Positions 26,614 through 35,936 of a stretch of DNA of 64,000 nt are shown one piece after another; within the stretch, counting starts at the first letter, position 1; the number at the start of each line of letters is the position of its first letter. A model generated the notes under the pieces. The model worked only from the letters and a program-made list of their open reading frames with translations, was not told the origin of the DNA and did no database searches. Source of the DNA: TMED27 sp041397865 (GTDB lineage Bacteria > Pseudomonadota > Alphaproteobacteria > Micavibrionales > Micavibrionaceae); the NCBI GenBank assembly GCA_041397865.1, contig JAWKVT010000001.1, positions 1,481,055 through 1,545,054 of the forward strand, given 5' to 3'. The position numbers and the translations under genes were made by a program.

Positions 26614-27459
26614 ATGAAAATATTCAGATATTTAACGCTTCTTTTCTCCGCTTTCCTGATGAGCGCGCCGCTGTCCGTTTCCGCCGCCGAGGGAGAGCCG
26701 ACACCGTGGCAACTCGGCTTCCAGCCCGCTGTTTCGCCTTCAGCGACGCACCTGCATGAGTTCCATAACATGCTTCTATGGATTATCTTTGGCGTTGGTA
26801 TTGTTGTTCTGCTGCTCTTAATCTGGGTGATTATCCGCTACAATGCCAAAGCCAACCCCGTCCCCGCAAAATTCACCCACCATGTCTTACTCGAAGTGGT
26901 CTGGACCGTTATCCCGGTGATTATTTTAATTATCATCGTTATCCCCTCTATGAAAATTTTGTATTACAACGACCACGTTGAAAACCCGGACATGACCCTG
27001 AAAATCACCGGACGCCAATGGTACTGGGATTACGAATACCCCGATCATGGCGGGATCGCATTTTCATCTTACATGATCGCCGATGCCGACATTGATAAAA
27101 ACAAAGACCAGCGCCGCCTGCTTTCAACAGATAATATCGTCGTGCTGCCGATTGATACGAATATCGCGCTTAAAATCACCGCCGGTGACGTCATCCATTC
27201 GTGGACGGTGCCCGCCTTCGGCGTCAAGCTTGACGCCGTACCAGGTCGCTTGAACGAAACATGGGTGCGCATTGAAAAGCCCGGCGTTTATTACGGCCAA
27301 TGTTCCGAACTGTGCGGAAAAGACCATTCTTACATGCCAATTGAGGTCCACGCCGTAACAAAAGAAGAATTTGAAAACTGGCTGGTTACGGCAAAAGAAG
27401 AGTTTGCAGCAAACGATACAGGCTCAAACCTGATCCGGCTGGCTGGATTTCAGAATTAA
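26614..27459 (+). CDS. ctaC: cytochrome c oxidase subunit II
   Basis: 281 aa. A signal peptide (about 1-25) and two membrane helices (about 55-80 and 95-117) precede the periplasmic cupredoxin domain. The CuA site is complete: the His in VIHSWTVPAFG, then YGQCSELCGKDHSYMP with both Cys, the bridging Glu, His and Met. It accepts electrons from cytochrome c. It is first of the oxidase gene run and 31 nt ahead of ctaD. Confidence 0.96.
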   Translation: MKIFRYLTLLFSAFLMSAPLSVSAAEGEPTPWQLGFQPAVSPSATHLHEFHNMLLWIIFGVGIVVLLLLIWVIIRYNAKANPVPAKFTHHVLLEVVWTVIPVIILIIIVIPSMKILYYNDHVENPDMTLKITGRQWYWDYEYPDHGGIAFSSYMIADADIDKNKDQRRLLSTDNIVVLPIDTNIALKITAGDVIHSWTVPAFGVKLDAVPGRLNETWVRIEKPGVYYGQCSELCGKDHSYMPIEVHAVTKEEFENWLVTAKEEFAANDTGSNLIRLAGFQN

Positions 27460-27490
27460 AGACTTAAAAATATTATAAGGACTTAAAACT

Positions 27491-29077
27491 ATGGGTGACC
27501 ACAAACCTGGATTTTTTACGCGGTGGTTTTGTTCGACAAACCACAAAGATATCGGAACGCTCTACATCATATTCTCGATTTGCGCAGGCCTGATCGGCGG
27601 TGCATTTTCGATGTATATGCGCATGGAGCTTCAAGAGCCCGGCGTACAATTCATGGTCAATGCGGACGGCAGCCCGAACGGCCATCTATGGAACACAGTC
27701 ATTACCGCCCACGGTCTGATTATGGTATTCTTTGTTGTCATGCCCGGCCTGATCGGCGGTTTCGGCAACTGGTTCGTCCCGCTCATGATCGGTGCGCCTG
27801 ATATGGCTTTCCCACGCCTGAACAACATTTCCTTCTGGCTGCTGGTTCCCTCTTTGATGCTGCTGGTCGGCTCCGCCGTTATCGGCGGCGGCGCAGGAAC
27901 AGGCTGGACGGTTTATCCGCCGCTTTCAGACCTGATCGGTCACCCCAACATTGCCGTAGACATGGCGATTTTCTCGCTCCACCTTGCAGGCGCAAGCTCG
28001 ATTCTCGGCGCGGCCAATTTCATCACAACCATATTTAACATGCGCGCACCGGGCATGACCCTGCACAAAATGCCGCTTTTCGTCTGGGGCATGTTGGTTA
28101 CGGCGTTCCTGCTGGTTCTCGCCGTGCCCGTATTGGGCGGCGCCATCACAATGCTGCTGACCGACCGCAATTTCGGCACGGCTTTCTTCCGCCCCGAAGG
28201 CGGCGGCGACCCGCTGCTCTACCAACACCTCTTCTGGTTCTTCGGCCACCCAGAAGTTTACATCATGATTCTGCCCGCTTTCGGCATCATCAGCCATATC
28301 GTTTCCACCTTCTCCAAAAAACCAATCTTCGGCTATTTGGGCATGGCCTACGCCATGGTCGCCATCGGCTTTGTCGGTTTCATCGTTTGGGCGCACCACA
28401 TGTTCACCGTGGGGATGGATGTAGACGTACGCGCTTACTTCACCGCCGCAACGCTGATTATCGCGGTCCCGACCGGAATCAAAATCTTTTCATGGATCGC
28501 CACGATGTGGGGCGGCTCGATCGAATTTAAAACCCCGATGCTCTGGGCCATTGGTTTCATCTTCCTTTTCACCATTGGCGGAGTCACCGGCGTTGTTCTG
28601 GCCAATGGCGGCATGGATATCGCCCTGCACGACACCTATTATGTTGTTGCTCACTTCCATTATGTCCTGTCACTCGGAGCGGTATTCGCCCTGTTCGCAG
28701 GCTTCTACTACTGGATCGGCAAAATGTCAGGCCGCCAATATCCAGAATGGCTTGGATGCCTCCATTTCTGGCTAACCTTTGTTGGCGTAAACCTCGTCTT
28801 TTTCCCACAACACTTCCTCGGTCTGGCCGGAATGCCCCGCCGTTATATCGACTATCCCGATGCATATGCAGGCTGGAACATGGTATCATCTTACGGCGCC
28901 TATCTAACCGGAGCGGCCACACTGCTTTTCATTTTCATCGTGTTCTACACGCTGTTTTTCGGTCGCCGCGTCGGCGACAATTACTGGAACGCAGGACCGG
29001 AGGCCAAAACGCTGGAATGGACCGTCTCCTCTCCCCCGCCATTCCACCAGTTTGATATACAGCCTGCTGTGAAATAA
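27491..29077 (+). CDS. ctaD: cytochrome c oxidase subunit I (aa3 type)
   Basis: 528 aa with twelve membrane helices. Heme a, heme a3 and CuB ligands are in AHGLIMVFF, WFFGHPEVYIMILPAFGII (crosslinked His-Tyr) and the double-His WAHHMF; the heme pair is HDTYYVVAHFHYVLSLG. The K and D pathway residues around GFGNWFVPLM are conserved. It is the catalytic subunit that reduces oxygen and pumps protons. It follows ctaC by 31 nt. Confidence 0.97.
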   Translation: MGDHKPGFFTRWFCSTNHKDIGTLYIIFSICAGLIGGAFSMYMRMELQEPGVQFMVNADGSPNGHLWNTVITAHGLIMVFFVVMPGLIGGFGNWFVPLMIGAPDMAFPRLNNISFWLLVPSLMLLVGSAVIGGGAGTGWTVYPPLSDLIGHPNIAVDMAIFSLHLAGASSILGAANFITTIFNMRAPGMTLHKMPLFVWGMLVTAFLLVLAVPVLGGAITMLLTDRNFGTAFFRPEGGGDPLLYQHLFWFFGHPEVYIMILPAFGIISHIVSTFSKKPIFGYLGMAYAMVAIGFVGFIVWAHHMFTVGMDVDVRAYFTAATLIIAVPTGIKIFSWIATMWGGSIEFKTPMLWAIGFIFLFTIGGVTGVVLANGGMDIALHDTYYVVAHFHYVLSLGAVFALFAGFYYWIGKMSGRQYPEWLGCLHFWLTFVGVNLVFFPQHFLGLAGMPRRYIDYPDAYAGWNMVSSYGAYLTGAATLLFIFIVFYTLFFGRRVGDNYWNAGPEAKTLEWTVSSPPPFHQFDIQPAVK

Positions 29078-29147
29078 TTTCATGCAAAAACAATGGTTTG
29101 CAAAATAGTTATTGCAATACATCTCTGTCTTTGCTACGGAGAACCTT

Positions 29148-29723
29148 ATGAGTATAACGGCGGCTACATCCTACGGGTATAAAGGACTGGAAAAACCTGC
29201 CTTGCGCGATTCCAGAGCCTTTAGCGTTGCGCTCCCCTGGGACGGAACAAAGGCTCATACAGGGCCCCTCAACGACCCCTTATTCAGCCCAACCCAAAAC
29301 CCAAACACTACCGCAGCAGAAACTGCAGACTGTAAAGCCTGCGGACGCCACGATTGCGTCAACTTCGCCTGCCAAAGCGAAAGAGAAGACGAAAACATCA
29401 CGCAACAAAAAGATACAGAAACCCTTGAGCTCAAGCCCGGTGAAAAAACAATACAGGGCCGCGTTGAAAGCCTGATATCAAAAGGCGAAGTCTACAAAGC
29501 CGTAGAACTTCTCGAACGAAATCTTGCAGAAAAACCGACACAAGCTCTGACAGATTTTGCCGATGACATTTTGGGCTATATACAAAACCGTCTACCGCAC
29601 GAAAAAACCCTGCAAAACACACTCCAAAACGCCATCGGGCTTGGCATAGACGCGTTGAATCCGGAAGAACAAAAATCACTTCCAAACAATAACGCCCTGC
29701 CTGAACTAAGAAAAGCGGCGTAA
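29148..29723 (+). CDS. uncharacterised protein with Cys/His cluster in the cytochrome oxidase locus
   Basis: 191 aa, no family recognised. The ATG at 29148 has GGAG about 6 nt upstream; a longer frame from 29112 has no ribosome site. The first 55 residues are Pro/Thr/Ser-rich and probably unstructured. Then comes a compact cluster C62-x2-C65-x2-H68-x-C70-x4-C75 that could hold zinc or copper, and a helical C-terminal half (about 100-180). It has no signal peptide or membrane helix, so it is cytosolic. Its position between ctaD and ctaB suggests a link to oxidase assembly; this is unproven. Confidence 0.7.
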   Translation: MSITAATSYGYKGLEKPALRDSRAFSVALPWDGTKAHTGPLNDPLFSPTQNPNTTAAETADCKACGRHDCVNFACQSEREDENITQQKDTETLELKPGEKTIQGRVESLISKGEVYKAVELLERNLAEKPTQALTDFADDILGYIQNRLPHEKTLQNTLQNAIGLGIDALNPEEQKSLPNNNALPELRKAA

Positions 29724-29783
29724 AATCGCTGCGCCAAAGCTTTAAACCATTCCCAAACCAAAAATTTATGGTATACAGGGGCC

Positions 29784-30692
29784 ATGGAAACCCTTGTTTC
29801 ATATAACACAAACGCACCCCCCTCCTCAGAGGCAAAAGTCTCCGATTACTACGCCCTGCTCAAACCCAAAGTTATGAGTCTGGTCGTTTTCACCGGGTTT
29901 GCCGGTATGTGGGTCGCCCAAAAAACTGTAACGGGCATGGCCGAACCCCACCCGTTCCTCCTCGCCGTAGCCATACTCTGCCTCGCCATCAACGCAGGCG
30001 CAGCCGGAGCCATCAATATGTGGTATGAGCGCGATATCGACGCCATTATGAAGCGCACACAATTACGCCCTCTGCCACGCGGAAAAATGCACCCCGATGA
30101 CGCCCTTGGCTTCGGCATCATCCTGTCGGTATTTTCCGTCATGGTCATGGGCTTGGCTTTAAACTGGCTGGCCGCCGGACTGCTGGCTTTTGCCAATTTT
30201 TTCTACGTTGTGATCTACACCGTCTGGCTCAAACAGCGCACCCCCCAGAATATCGTCATTGGCGGCGCAGCCGGAGCATTCCCCCCCATGATCGGCTGGG
30301 CCGCCGTAACCGGCGACATCACGCTTTATCCGCTCATCCTTTTTGCCATCATCTTCATGTGGACACCCCCGCATTTCTGGGCACTCTCGCTTTTCGCCAA
30401 CGAAGACTACCGCCGCGCAGGCATCCCCATGATGACCGTCACCGCCGGAGCCCGCTCTACTAAAATTCAAATGCTCATCTACACCCTGCTTCTGGTGCCG
30501 TTAACGCTTGTCCCCTGCCTGCTCGGCTTTGCCAGCCTGCAATACGGCCTCATTGCCGCCGCGCTGGGCCTGCTTTTCATCCTTGCCGCAATCCGCGTTT
30601 TGCAAAACGACAACCTGAAACATGCCAAAATCATGTTTGGCTATTCGGTTTTTTACCTTTTTGCCTTGTTTCTCGCCATCATGATGGGATAA
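29784..30692 (+). CDS. ctaB: protoheme IX farnesyltransferase (heme O synthase)
   Basis: 302 aa with eight or nine membrane helices of the UbiA superfamily. The first Asp-rich motif is NMWYERDIDAIMKRT, with a second loop near FANEDYRRAGIPMM. It adds a farnesyl group to heme b, giving heme O, the precursor of heme a. This fits an aa3 oxidase. The synthesis of heme a itself (ctaA) is not in the window. Confidence 0.95.
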   Translation: METLVSYNTNAPPSSEAKVSDYYALLKPKVMSLVVFTGFAGMWVAQKTVTGMAEPHPFLLAVAILCLAINAGAAGAINMWYERDIDAIMKRTQLRPLPRGKMHPDDALGFGIILSVFSVMVMGLALNWLAAGLLAFANFFYVVIYTVWLKQRTPQNIVIGGAAGAFPPMIGWAAVTGDITLYPLILFAIIFMWTPPHFWALSLFANEDYRRAGIPMMTVTAGARSTKIQMLIYTLLLVPLTLVPCLLGFASLQYGLIAAALGLLFILAAIRVLQNDNLKHAKIMFGYSVFYLFALFLAIMMG

Positions 30693-30700
30693 AAACACTC

Positions 30701-30829
30701 ATGAAACCCTTGCACCACAGCGAAACACACAAAAAGAAACTCAGGAAAAACCTTGCCGTTCTGGCCATGATTATCGCATTTTGCGCTCTCATATGGGCCG
30801 TAACAATGATCCGGATTTCCGGCGGCTGA
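30701..30829 (+). CDS. CoxF-like small membrane protein
   Basis: 42 aa. It opens MKPLHHSETHKKKLRKN (basic, cytosolic) and continues with one membrane helix, LAVLAMIIAFCALIWAVTMI, and ends RISGG. Small one-helix proteins of this design lie between ctaB and ctaG in many alphaproteobacteria and are annotated CoxF or cytochrome oxidase small assembly protein. It begins 8 nt after ctaB. The call rests on position and helix pattern. Confidence 0.7.
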   Translation: MKPLHHSETHKKKLRKNLAVLAMIIAFCALIWAVTMIRISGG

Positions 30830-30907
30830 AAACGCCCCAACAACTCTTTGATCCGAAGCCCGTATTCCTGTAGACTATAAAGAGTAAACGTAAGAGGTTT
30901 CCCCGTT

Positions 30908-31201
30908 ATGCGTATATTTATAATATCATCACTGTTACTCATGGCACTCAGCATTTCCGAATCTCACGCACAAGAATCAAAATTTTGCGGCACGCCTGCG
31001 CCCGCCGCTCTTGATACGAAAGCTGAAGCCCATTGCGACATTTATCAGCGCCAGCTCGCCTACCGTGAAAAAGCCCTCAAAATGGACACCCTCATGAAAG
31101 AACGTCAGGAAAACTTCGCCGCCCCGCGCCGCGAAGCCATAAAACGCTACGAAGCCGATATGGAGGCTTTAAACGCCACGCGCAGCTCGGATAATTTCTA
31201 A
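30908..31201 (+). CDS. small secreted hypothetical protein in the oxidase locus
   Basis: 97 aa with a clear signal peptide (residues 1-22, ending ESHAQ). The mature part is a charged helix with only two Cys (in KFCGTPAP and AHCDIY), and the region 45-90 could form a coiled coil. No family recognised. It lies 21 nt before ctaG on the same strand. A periplasmic role with the Cu-delivery protein CtaG is possible from position only. Confidence 0.6.
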   Translation: MRIFIISSLLLMALSISESHAQESKFCGTPAPAALDTKAEAHCDIYQRQLAYREKALKMDTLMKERQENFAAPRREAIKRYEADMEALNATRSSDNF

Positions 31202-31222
31202 CGCCCCTTCCCGTATAAAACC

Positions 31223-31834
31223 ATGAATAAACCCGAAACGCCCCCCCCCTCCCCAGATCCGCATGAGGAAATGGCCCGCAAAAACGCACGTACGGGCCTC
31301 ACGGTCTTGGCCGTGGTTCTGGCCATGGCCGCCATGGCCTACGCCGCTGTTCCGCTATACGGGCTGTTTTGCCGCGTCACCGGCTTTGGCGGCACGACGC
31401 AAGTCGCAACCGCCCTGCCCGGCCAAATCATCGACCGGACAATGACCATCCAATTCAATGCCGACACGGACCCCAGGCTTCCCTGGGTTTTCAAACCACA
31501 GCAACGCTCCATCGACGTAAAACTCGGTCAAAAAGGCCTTACGGCCTATTTAGCCCGCAACAAAGCGGAAAAACCCGTAACCGGCACAGCCCTTTACAAT
31601 GTTACCCCGCTCAAGGTCGGAAAGTATTTTCACAAAATACAATGCTTCTGTTTCGATGAACAAACGCTCCAAGCCCGGCAGGAGGTCGACATGCCCGTCA
31701 TGTTTTATGTCGACCCGGCGCTCAATGATGACCCCAACATGGACGATGTACGAAATATCACGTTGTCGTACACTTTTTTCAGAGCCGAATCCCAAGAGCT
31801 TGATCAGGCATTAGAAGACTTTTACAATGAGTAA
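31223..31834 (+). CDS. ctaG: cytochrome c oxidase assembly protein CtaG/Cox11
   Basis: 203 aa. One N-terminal membrane helix (about 27-47, with VPLYGLFCRVTGFGG following) and a periplasmic immunoglobulin-like domain. The Cu(I) motif is QCFCFDEQTL. It delivers copper to CuB of subunit I. The coding start contains an uninterrupted run of nine C (31241-31249), encoding Pro residues. Confidence 0.93.
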   Translation: MNKPETPPPSPDPHEEMARKNARTGLTVLAVVLAMAAMAYAAVPLYGLFCRVTGFGGTTQVATALPGQIIDRTMTIQFNADTDPRLPWVFKPQQRSIDVKLGQKGLTAYLARNKAEKPVTGTALYNVTPLKVGKYFHKIQCFCFDEQTLQARQEVDMPVMFYVDPALNDDPNMDDVRNITLSYTFFRAESQELDQALEDFYNE

Positions 31835-31996
31835 AAAGAGTATATAAAAACAGTGTTTATATTTCTTACAAACAACCAGTCGCTTGATTTTATTTTACAG
31901 CTACGTTAAGCGATGACGGATAGAATTTCTACTTTAAGAGCGCTCCCTTTAACTTTAGAAGCGCACACTGCAAAAGTAAAAGGAAGTGACTGAAAA

Positions 31997-32917
31997 ATGG
32001 CAGGCAATATCGAATACACCACAACCGGTAAACCGCACCCTTATCATTTGGTGCGCCCCAATATCTGGCCGCTCATAAGCGCCTTTGCCGGCGGTTTTTT
32101 CGCCCTGATGATGGTCATGTATTTCCCAGATTACCGCGAAGCGCTTCAGGCCGGCGGTACGGACCTGCCCACACCCTGGGGCCCCATGCTCGGGGTTGTA
32201 TCTATTATGATCTGCATGTTTTTCTGGTGGAAAGACGTCATCTACGAATCCGTTGTTGAAAAAGCACACACAAAGATCGCGGAAGTCGGCTTCCGTTTCG
32301 GCATGGCGCTCTTCATCGCCTCCGAAGTTATGTTCTTCTTTGCCTTCTTCTGGGCCTTTTTCAGCGCATCCCTGTTTCCCGTGGAGGCCATAGGTTTTGT
32401 CTGGCCGCCTGCAAATATCCACACAATTCCCGCCTTTGACCTCCCCTTCATGATGACGATGATCCTGCTGCTCTCGGGCTGTACCGTCACATGGGCGCAC
32501 CACGCTATTCTCGAAGGCGATAACAAAAACGCCGTCAAGGCTCTGGGAATCACAGTTTTACTCGGAAGCGCTTTCCTCGGCTTCCAGATATACGAATACG
32601 CCCACGCGCATTTCGGCTTTACCGAAGGAATTTTCCCCTCAACCTTCTTTATGGCCACAGGCTTCCACGGTTTCCACGTTTTTGTAGGGACCGTGTTCCT
32701 GTACGTGTGCTACCGCCGCGCGCAAAAAGGCCATTTTACGCCCGATCGTCATTTCGGTTTCGAGGCCGCCGCCTGGTACTGGCACTTTGTCGATGTTGTC
32801 TGGCTGTTCCTGTTCATCGCCGTTTACTGGTGGGGCGGAGAAATCGGCATGGACCACACAGCTCTGCACCCCGCCGTTGAAGGGGCTATGGACAGCGCCA
32901 CAGCCGCCGCGCATTAA
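31997..32917 (+). CDS. ctaE: cytochrome c oxidase subunit III
   Basis: 306 aa with seven membrane helices. It opens HPYHLVRPNIWPL, and has FRFGMALFIASEVMFFFAFFWAFF, the conserved Glu-containing helix, HGFHVFVGT and the final WYWHFVDVVWLFLF. It stabilises the catalytic core. A 162-nt gap without a recognisable element separates it from ctaG. Confidence 0.96.
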   Translation: MAGNIEYTTTGKPHPYHLVRPNIWPLISAFAGGFFALMMVMYFPDYREALQAGGTDLPTPWGPMLGVVSIMICMFFWWKDVIYESVVEKAHTKIAEVGFRFGMALFIASEVMFFFAFFWAFFSASLFPVEAIGFVWPPANIHTIPAFDLPFMMTMILLLSGCTVTWAHHAILEGDNKNAVKALGITVLLGSAFLGFQIYEYAHAHFGFTEGIFPSTFFMATGFHGFHVFVGTVFLYVCYRRAQKGHFTPDRHFGFEAAAWYWHFVDVVWLFLFIAVYWWGGEIGMDHTALHPAVEGAMDSATAAAH

Positions 32918-32968
32918 TTAGAACCTTTCTCATATTCGCTCATGCTCTAGCGAAAATGGGATATTTAA

Positions 32969-33034
32969 GAACCGGAAGCGTAGGCGTAGGAAGTTCTACG
33001 GTAGCGACGAATAACGATGTCGGAAACGGAAATG
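32969..33034 (+). repeat. partial copy of an intergenic hairpin-type repeat
   Basis: GAACCGGAAGCG at 32969-32980 and GAAACGGAAATG at 33023-33034 match the paired inner motifs of the two hairpins near 53000 and 61400. The spacing (54 nt) is larger and no perfect outer stem was found, so this copy may be degenerate. It lies between ctaE and the DUF983 gene. Confidence 0.4.
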
Positions 33035-33047
33035 GAACGACTATAAA

Positions 33048-33422
33048 ATGATTTTCCCCCTCGCGCTTATAAACAAAGACGCCGTAAAGACCGGCTGGAC
33101 CTGCAAATGCCCGCAATGCAAAACCGGAAACCTCTATAAACCCGGCCTCACCATGGACCTGCGCGAGCAGTGTGAAAACTGCGGGCTGGACTTCACCAAA
33201 AATGACAGCGCCGACGGCCCCGCCGTCTTCCTCATCTTCATCCTCGGTGTCCTGCTGGTCCCCATGGCCCTCATTCTCGATTCAATGTTCCACTGGCCGC
33301 TATGGCTCCACGCCGTAATATGGGGCATAGCAGCCGTCACCTTGACAGTTGGCGCACTACGCCCGCTCAAAGCCTATATCATCGCCCTGCAATTCAAACA
33401 CCGGGCATCAGACTGGAAATAA
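33048..33422 (+). CDS. DUF983 membrane protein
   Basis: 124 aa. A zinc-ribbon-like start with two CxxC pairs (CKCPQC and CENC) is followed by two membrane helices (about 60-82 and 87-108). DUF983 proteins are regularly encoded beside ctaE and SURF1 in alphaproteobacteria, and a role in oxidase biogenesis is assumed but not established. It is followed by the SURF1 gene after 11 nt. Confidence 0.88.
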   Translation: MIFPLALINKDAVKTGWTCKCPQCKTGNLYKPGLTMDLREQCENCGLDFTKNDSADGPAVFLIFILGVLLVPMALILDSMFHWPLWLHAVIWGIAAVTLTVGALRPLKAYIIALQFKHRASDWK

Positions 33423-33433
33423 GGCCAAATCTC

Positions 33434-34108
33434 ATGAAACCACCATTTTGGGCAACACTCTTCACCGCTCTTGGGGTTTTAATTCTGTGTAGCCTCGGCA
33501 CATGGCAGGTCCAGCGACTTGCCTGGAAAAATAACCTTATAGACAAGCTGAACCGAGCTTATGAGACAGAAGAAGCCGCCCCTCTAGACTTAGAAAACAT
33601 TACAAACCAAGAATTTACCTATGGTCGCGTTAGCGGCATCTTCATGCCCGATAAAGCCCTCCTCCTCGGCCCGCGCACAATGAACAAAGAAATCGGCCAC
33701 GATCTTCTCGTTCCCTTAAAAACGCAAAACCGCACGCTCATCGTCAATATGGGCTGGACCGGCGCCCCGCTGGACAAACAGCCCATATACCACCTGCAAG
33801 GCAAAAAAGTCTGGTTTGAGGGCCTCGCCCGCACACCAAAATGGAACAGCTTCACCCCGGAAAACCGTCCCGAACAAAACGCATGGTACAAAGCCGATAT
33901 AGAAGAAATCGCACAAGCCAAAAATCTGGACGCACCCTACCCGTTTATCCTGCGCGCCGAACACGCCTCCCATAAATTCGATGCGGCCTTTCCAAATAAT
34001 CCGCGCCTGCTCCCCAATAACAACCACCTGCAATATGCATTCTTCTGGTTCGCAATGGCCGCTGCGCTCATGGGCGTCTACACGCTACGCTTCATCGTCC
34101 GGAAATAA
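33434..34108 (+). CDS. SURF1 family cytochrome oxidase biogenesis protein
   Basis: 224 aa from the ATG at 33434; a longer frame overlaps the DUF983 gene. Two terminal membrane helices (about 8-25 and 202-220) flank a periplasmic domain. The signatures are LGTWQVQRLAWK, RTMNKEIGHDLLVPL, LIVNMGW and, near the end, HLQYAFFWFAMA. It helps place heme a into subunit I. Confidence 0.93.
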   Translation: MKPPFWATLFTALGVLILCSLGTWQVQRLAWKNNLIDKLNRAYETEEAAPLDLENITNQEFTYGRVSGIFMPDKALLLGPRTMNKEIGHDLLVPLKTQNRTLIVNMGWTGAPLDKQPIYHLQGKKVWFEGLARTPKWNSFTPENRPEQNAWYKADIEEIAQAKNLDAPYPFILRAEHASHKFDAAFPNNPRLLPNNNHLQYAFFWFAMAAALMGVYTLRFIVRK

Positions 34109-34117
34109 AAATAAAAG

Positions 34118-35716
34118 TTAATGAATATTGCTGGAAGATGCCTCTTCATCCGCAGAGGCAGAGGCAAACTTCAAACCCTCGCTCAAAGATACATATTGCT
34201 GTTTTGTCCGGCCCAGAACATTCTTGAAACGCTGAAGTTCCTTACCGGCAAGCTGCTCTCCCGTGGGCAGTTTAATACTGCGCGGATTAACCTGCTTATT
34301 ATACACAAGCACCTCATAATGAAGATGCGGCCCCGTTGAACGTCCCGTCGTCCCCACAGTACCGATCACCTGCCCCTGTTTAACCCGCGCCCCGTTTTTC
34401 ACTTTTATACTATGCATATGCGCATATGCCGTCTTCAGCTTCGAATTATGACGAATACGTACATAATTCCCATACCCGCCTTTGCGGCCCGCATGTTCCA
34501 CAACCCCGTCACCGGCGGCATAAATCGGCGTGCCCGTAGACGCCGCAAAATCCATACCCTTATGCATCTTGTTATAACCAAGAACCGGATGCCTGCGCAT
34601 GCCAAAACCCGAAGAAAGCCGCGCCCCGTCAATCGGCGTTTTCATCAAGGTTTTACGAATACTGATTCCATCAGGCTCAAAGAAATCAACGCGCCCGTCA
34701 TCCATCTCAAACCGGTAAATCGGGTAATTACGGCCACCCACACTTAAATTCGCATAAAGCACATTGCCGTATTTGGCAAACTCGCCATCCTCGGTTTCAA
34801 ACGCTTCATAAAGTACTTCAACCTTATCACCCGAACGGATATCGCGCTGAAAATCAATATTCCACGAATAAATACGAATCATTTCGGCAATAACCGCAGA
34901 TGGTATATTCGCCCGCGCCGCAGAACCGTACACGGAGGTTTCAATCTGCGCTTTCCGTGCATAAACGCGGGGAAAAAGCTCTTTCTCACTAAGCTCGGCC
35001 CGAAAGTCCTCCGGCCCGCCGCGAACAACACTCACCTCTTTAACCGCATCCAGCTTCATCGACATCTTCGTAAATTCAAGTACGCCGTCATCTCCGGACT
35101 TAAAATGAACGTCGATCTTCTGGCCGGATTTAACCTTCCGCACATCGTAATACTCTTCCAGCGCTTTCACCGCACGATACGCCTCAGCCCCGCTCAAGCC
35201 GGCCTCTTGCAGCAACCCGGCAACCGTATCGCCAGGCTTGACCTGAAGCTCGCGGTAACGCGGACGTTCAGGTTTCTTAATCGCCAGCGACGCCCTGCGG
35301 ATACCACCCGAAACGCTCGACTGGATCGCCGCTTCAAGGCGGACATCCTCCGCCGCATAATCACCCGCCTCATCACCACCGGCAGGCGCAATCTCCGCAT
35401 AAGCGGTACTGAAATCCCCGGCCACCCGCAAAACAGTAGAAGACGCCGAAGCCGAAGCCCAGCTCACACCGTAAAGCGCAATAAACAAGGCCGCAAACGA
35501 CCCCGCCATATAGCGCAAACGCACCTTGTTATGGCGAGTCACCAGATAACGCCGCCGTAGCGGCACAAGACGGTAAAAAGCAAATTGGGATTTAAGCGCT
35601 GCAAAAAGCCGCATTCTAAACCACTCCAGCGTTCGACAAAAACCGCACCACGACCACACCCGTCCATGGCCACGCGCCGCAAACCAAAATTTATCCTTTA
35701 ATGCCTGAACTAGCAT
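34118..35716 (-). CDS. M23 family metallopeptidase with LysM-like domain
   Basis: 532 aa. A membrane helix at about residues 70-88 follows a long basic cytosolic start. A LysM/OapA-type segment (LQVKPGDTVAGLLQEAGLSG, about 160-205) and a mixed domain lead to the peptidase (about 375-475), with zinc ligands in MHKGMDFAAS and GPHLHYEV and the catalytic YAHMHSI. It probably cleaves peptidoglycan crosslinks. The ATG at 35716 was preferred to the TTG three codons earlier. It converges with SURF1. Confidence 0.9.
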   Translation of the reverse strand: MLVQALKDKFWFAARGHGRVWSWCGFCRTLEWFRMRLFAALKSQFAFYRLVPLRRRYLVTRHNKVRLRYMAGSFAALFIALYGVSWASASASSTVLRVAGDFSTAYAEIAPAGGDEAGDYAAEDVRLEAAIQSSVSGGIRRASLAIKKPERPRYRELQVKPGDTVAGLLQEAGLSGAEAYRAVKALEEYYDVRKVKSGQKIDVHFKSGDDGVLEFTKMSMKLDAVKEVSVVRGGPEDFRAELSEKELFPRVYARKAQIETSVYGSAARANIPSAVIAEMIRIYSWNIDFQRDIRSGDKVEVLYEAFETEDGEFAKYGNVLYANLSVGGRNYPIYRFEMDDGRVDFFEPDGISIRKTLMKTPIDGARLSSGFGMRRHPVLGYNKMHKGMDFAASTGTPIYAAGDGVVEHAGRKGGYGNYVRIRHNSKLKTAYAHMHSIKVKNGARVKQGQVIGTVGTTGRSTGPHLHYEVLVYNKQVNPRSIKLPTGEQLAGKELQRFKNVLGRTKQQYVSLSEGLKFASASADEEASSSNIH

Positions 35717-35936
35717 AGTACTCAACGAAAACCAACCTGTTGCTATATGGATTGTACAAAAGACTTCTGGATAAAAAGAGTCAAGTTAGAAATGCGAATA
35801 ACTGAGTAAACATCAACCCCTATATTATAAAATATAAATATTTAAAAGATCAAGAAAAGCGGCCAAATCGCCCACACAAAAACGCCCGGCAACAAAAAAA
35901 CAAAAAGATTACAAATGCTTGGAAAAACACACGTTT

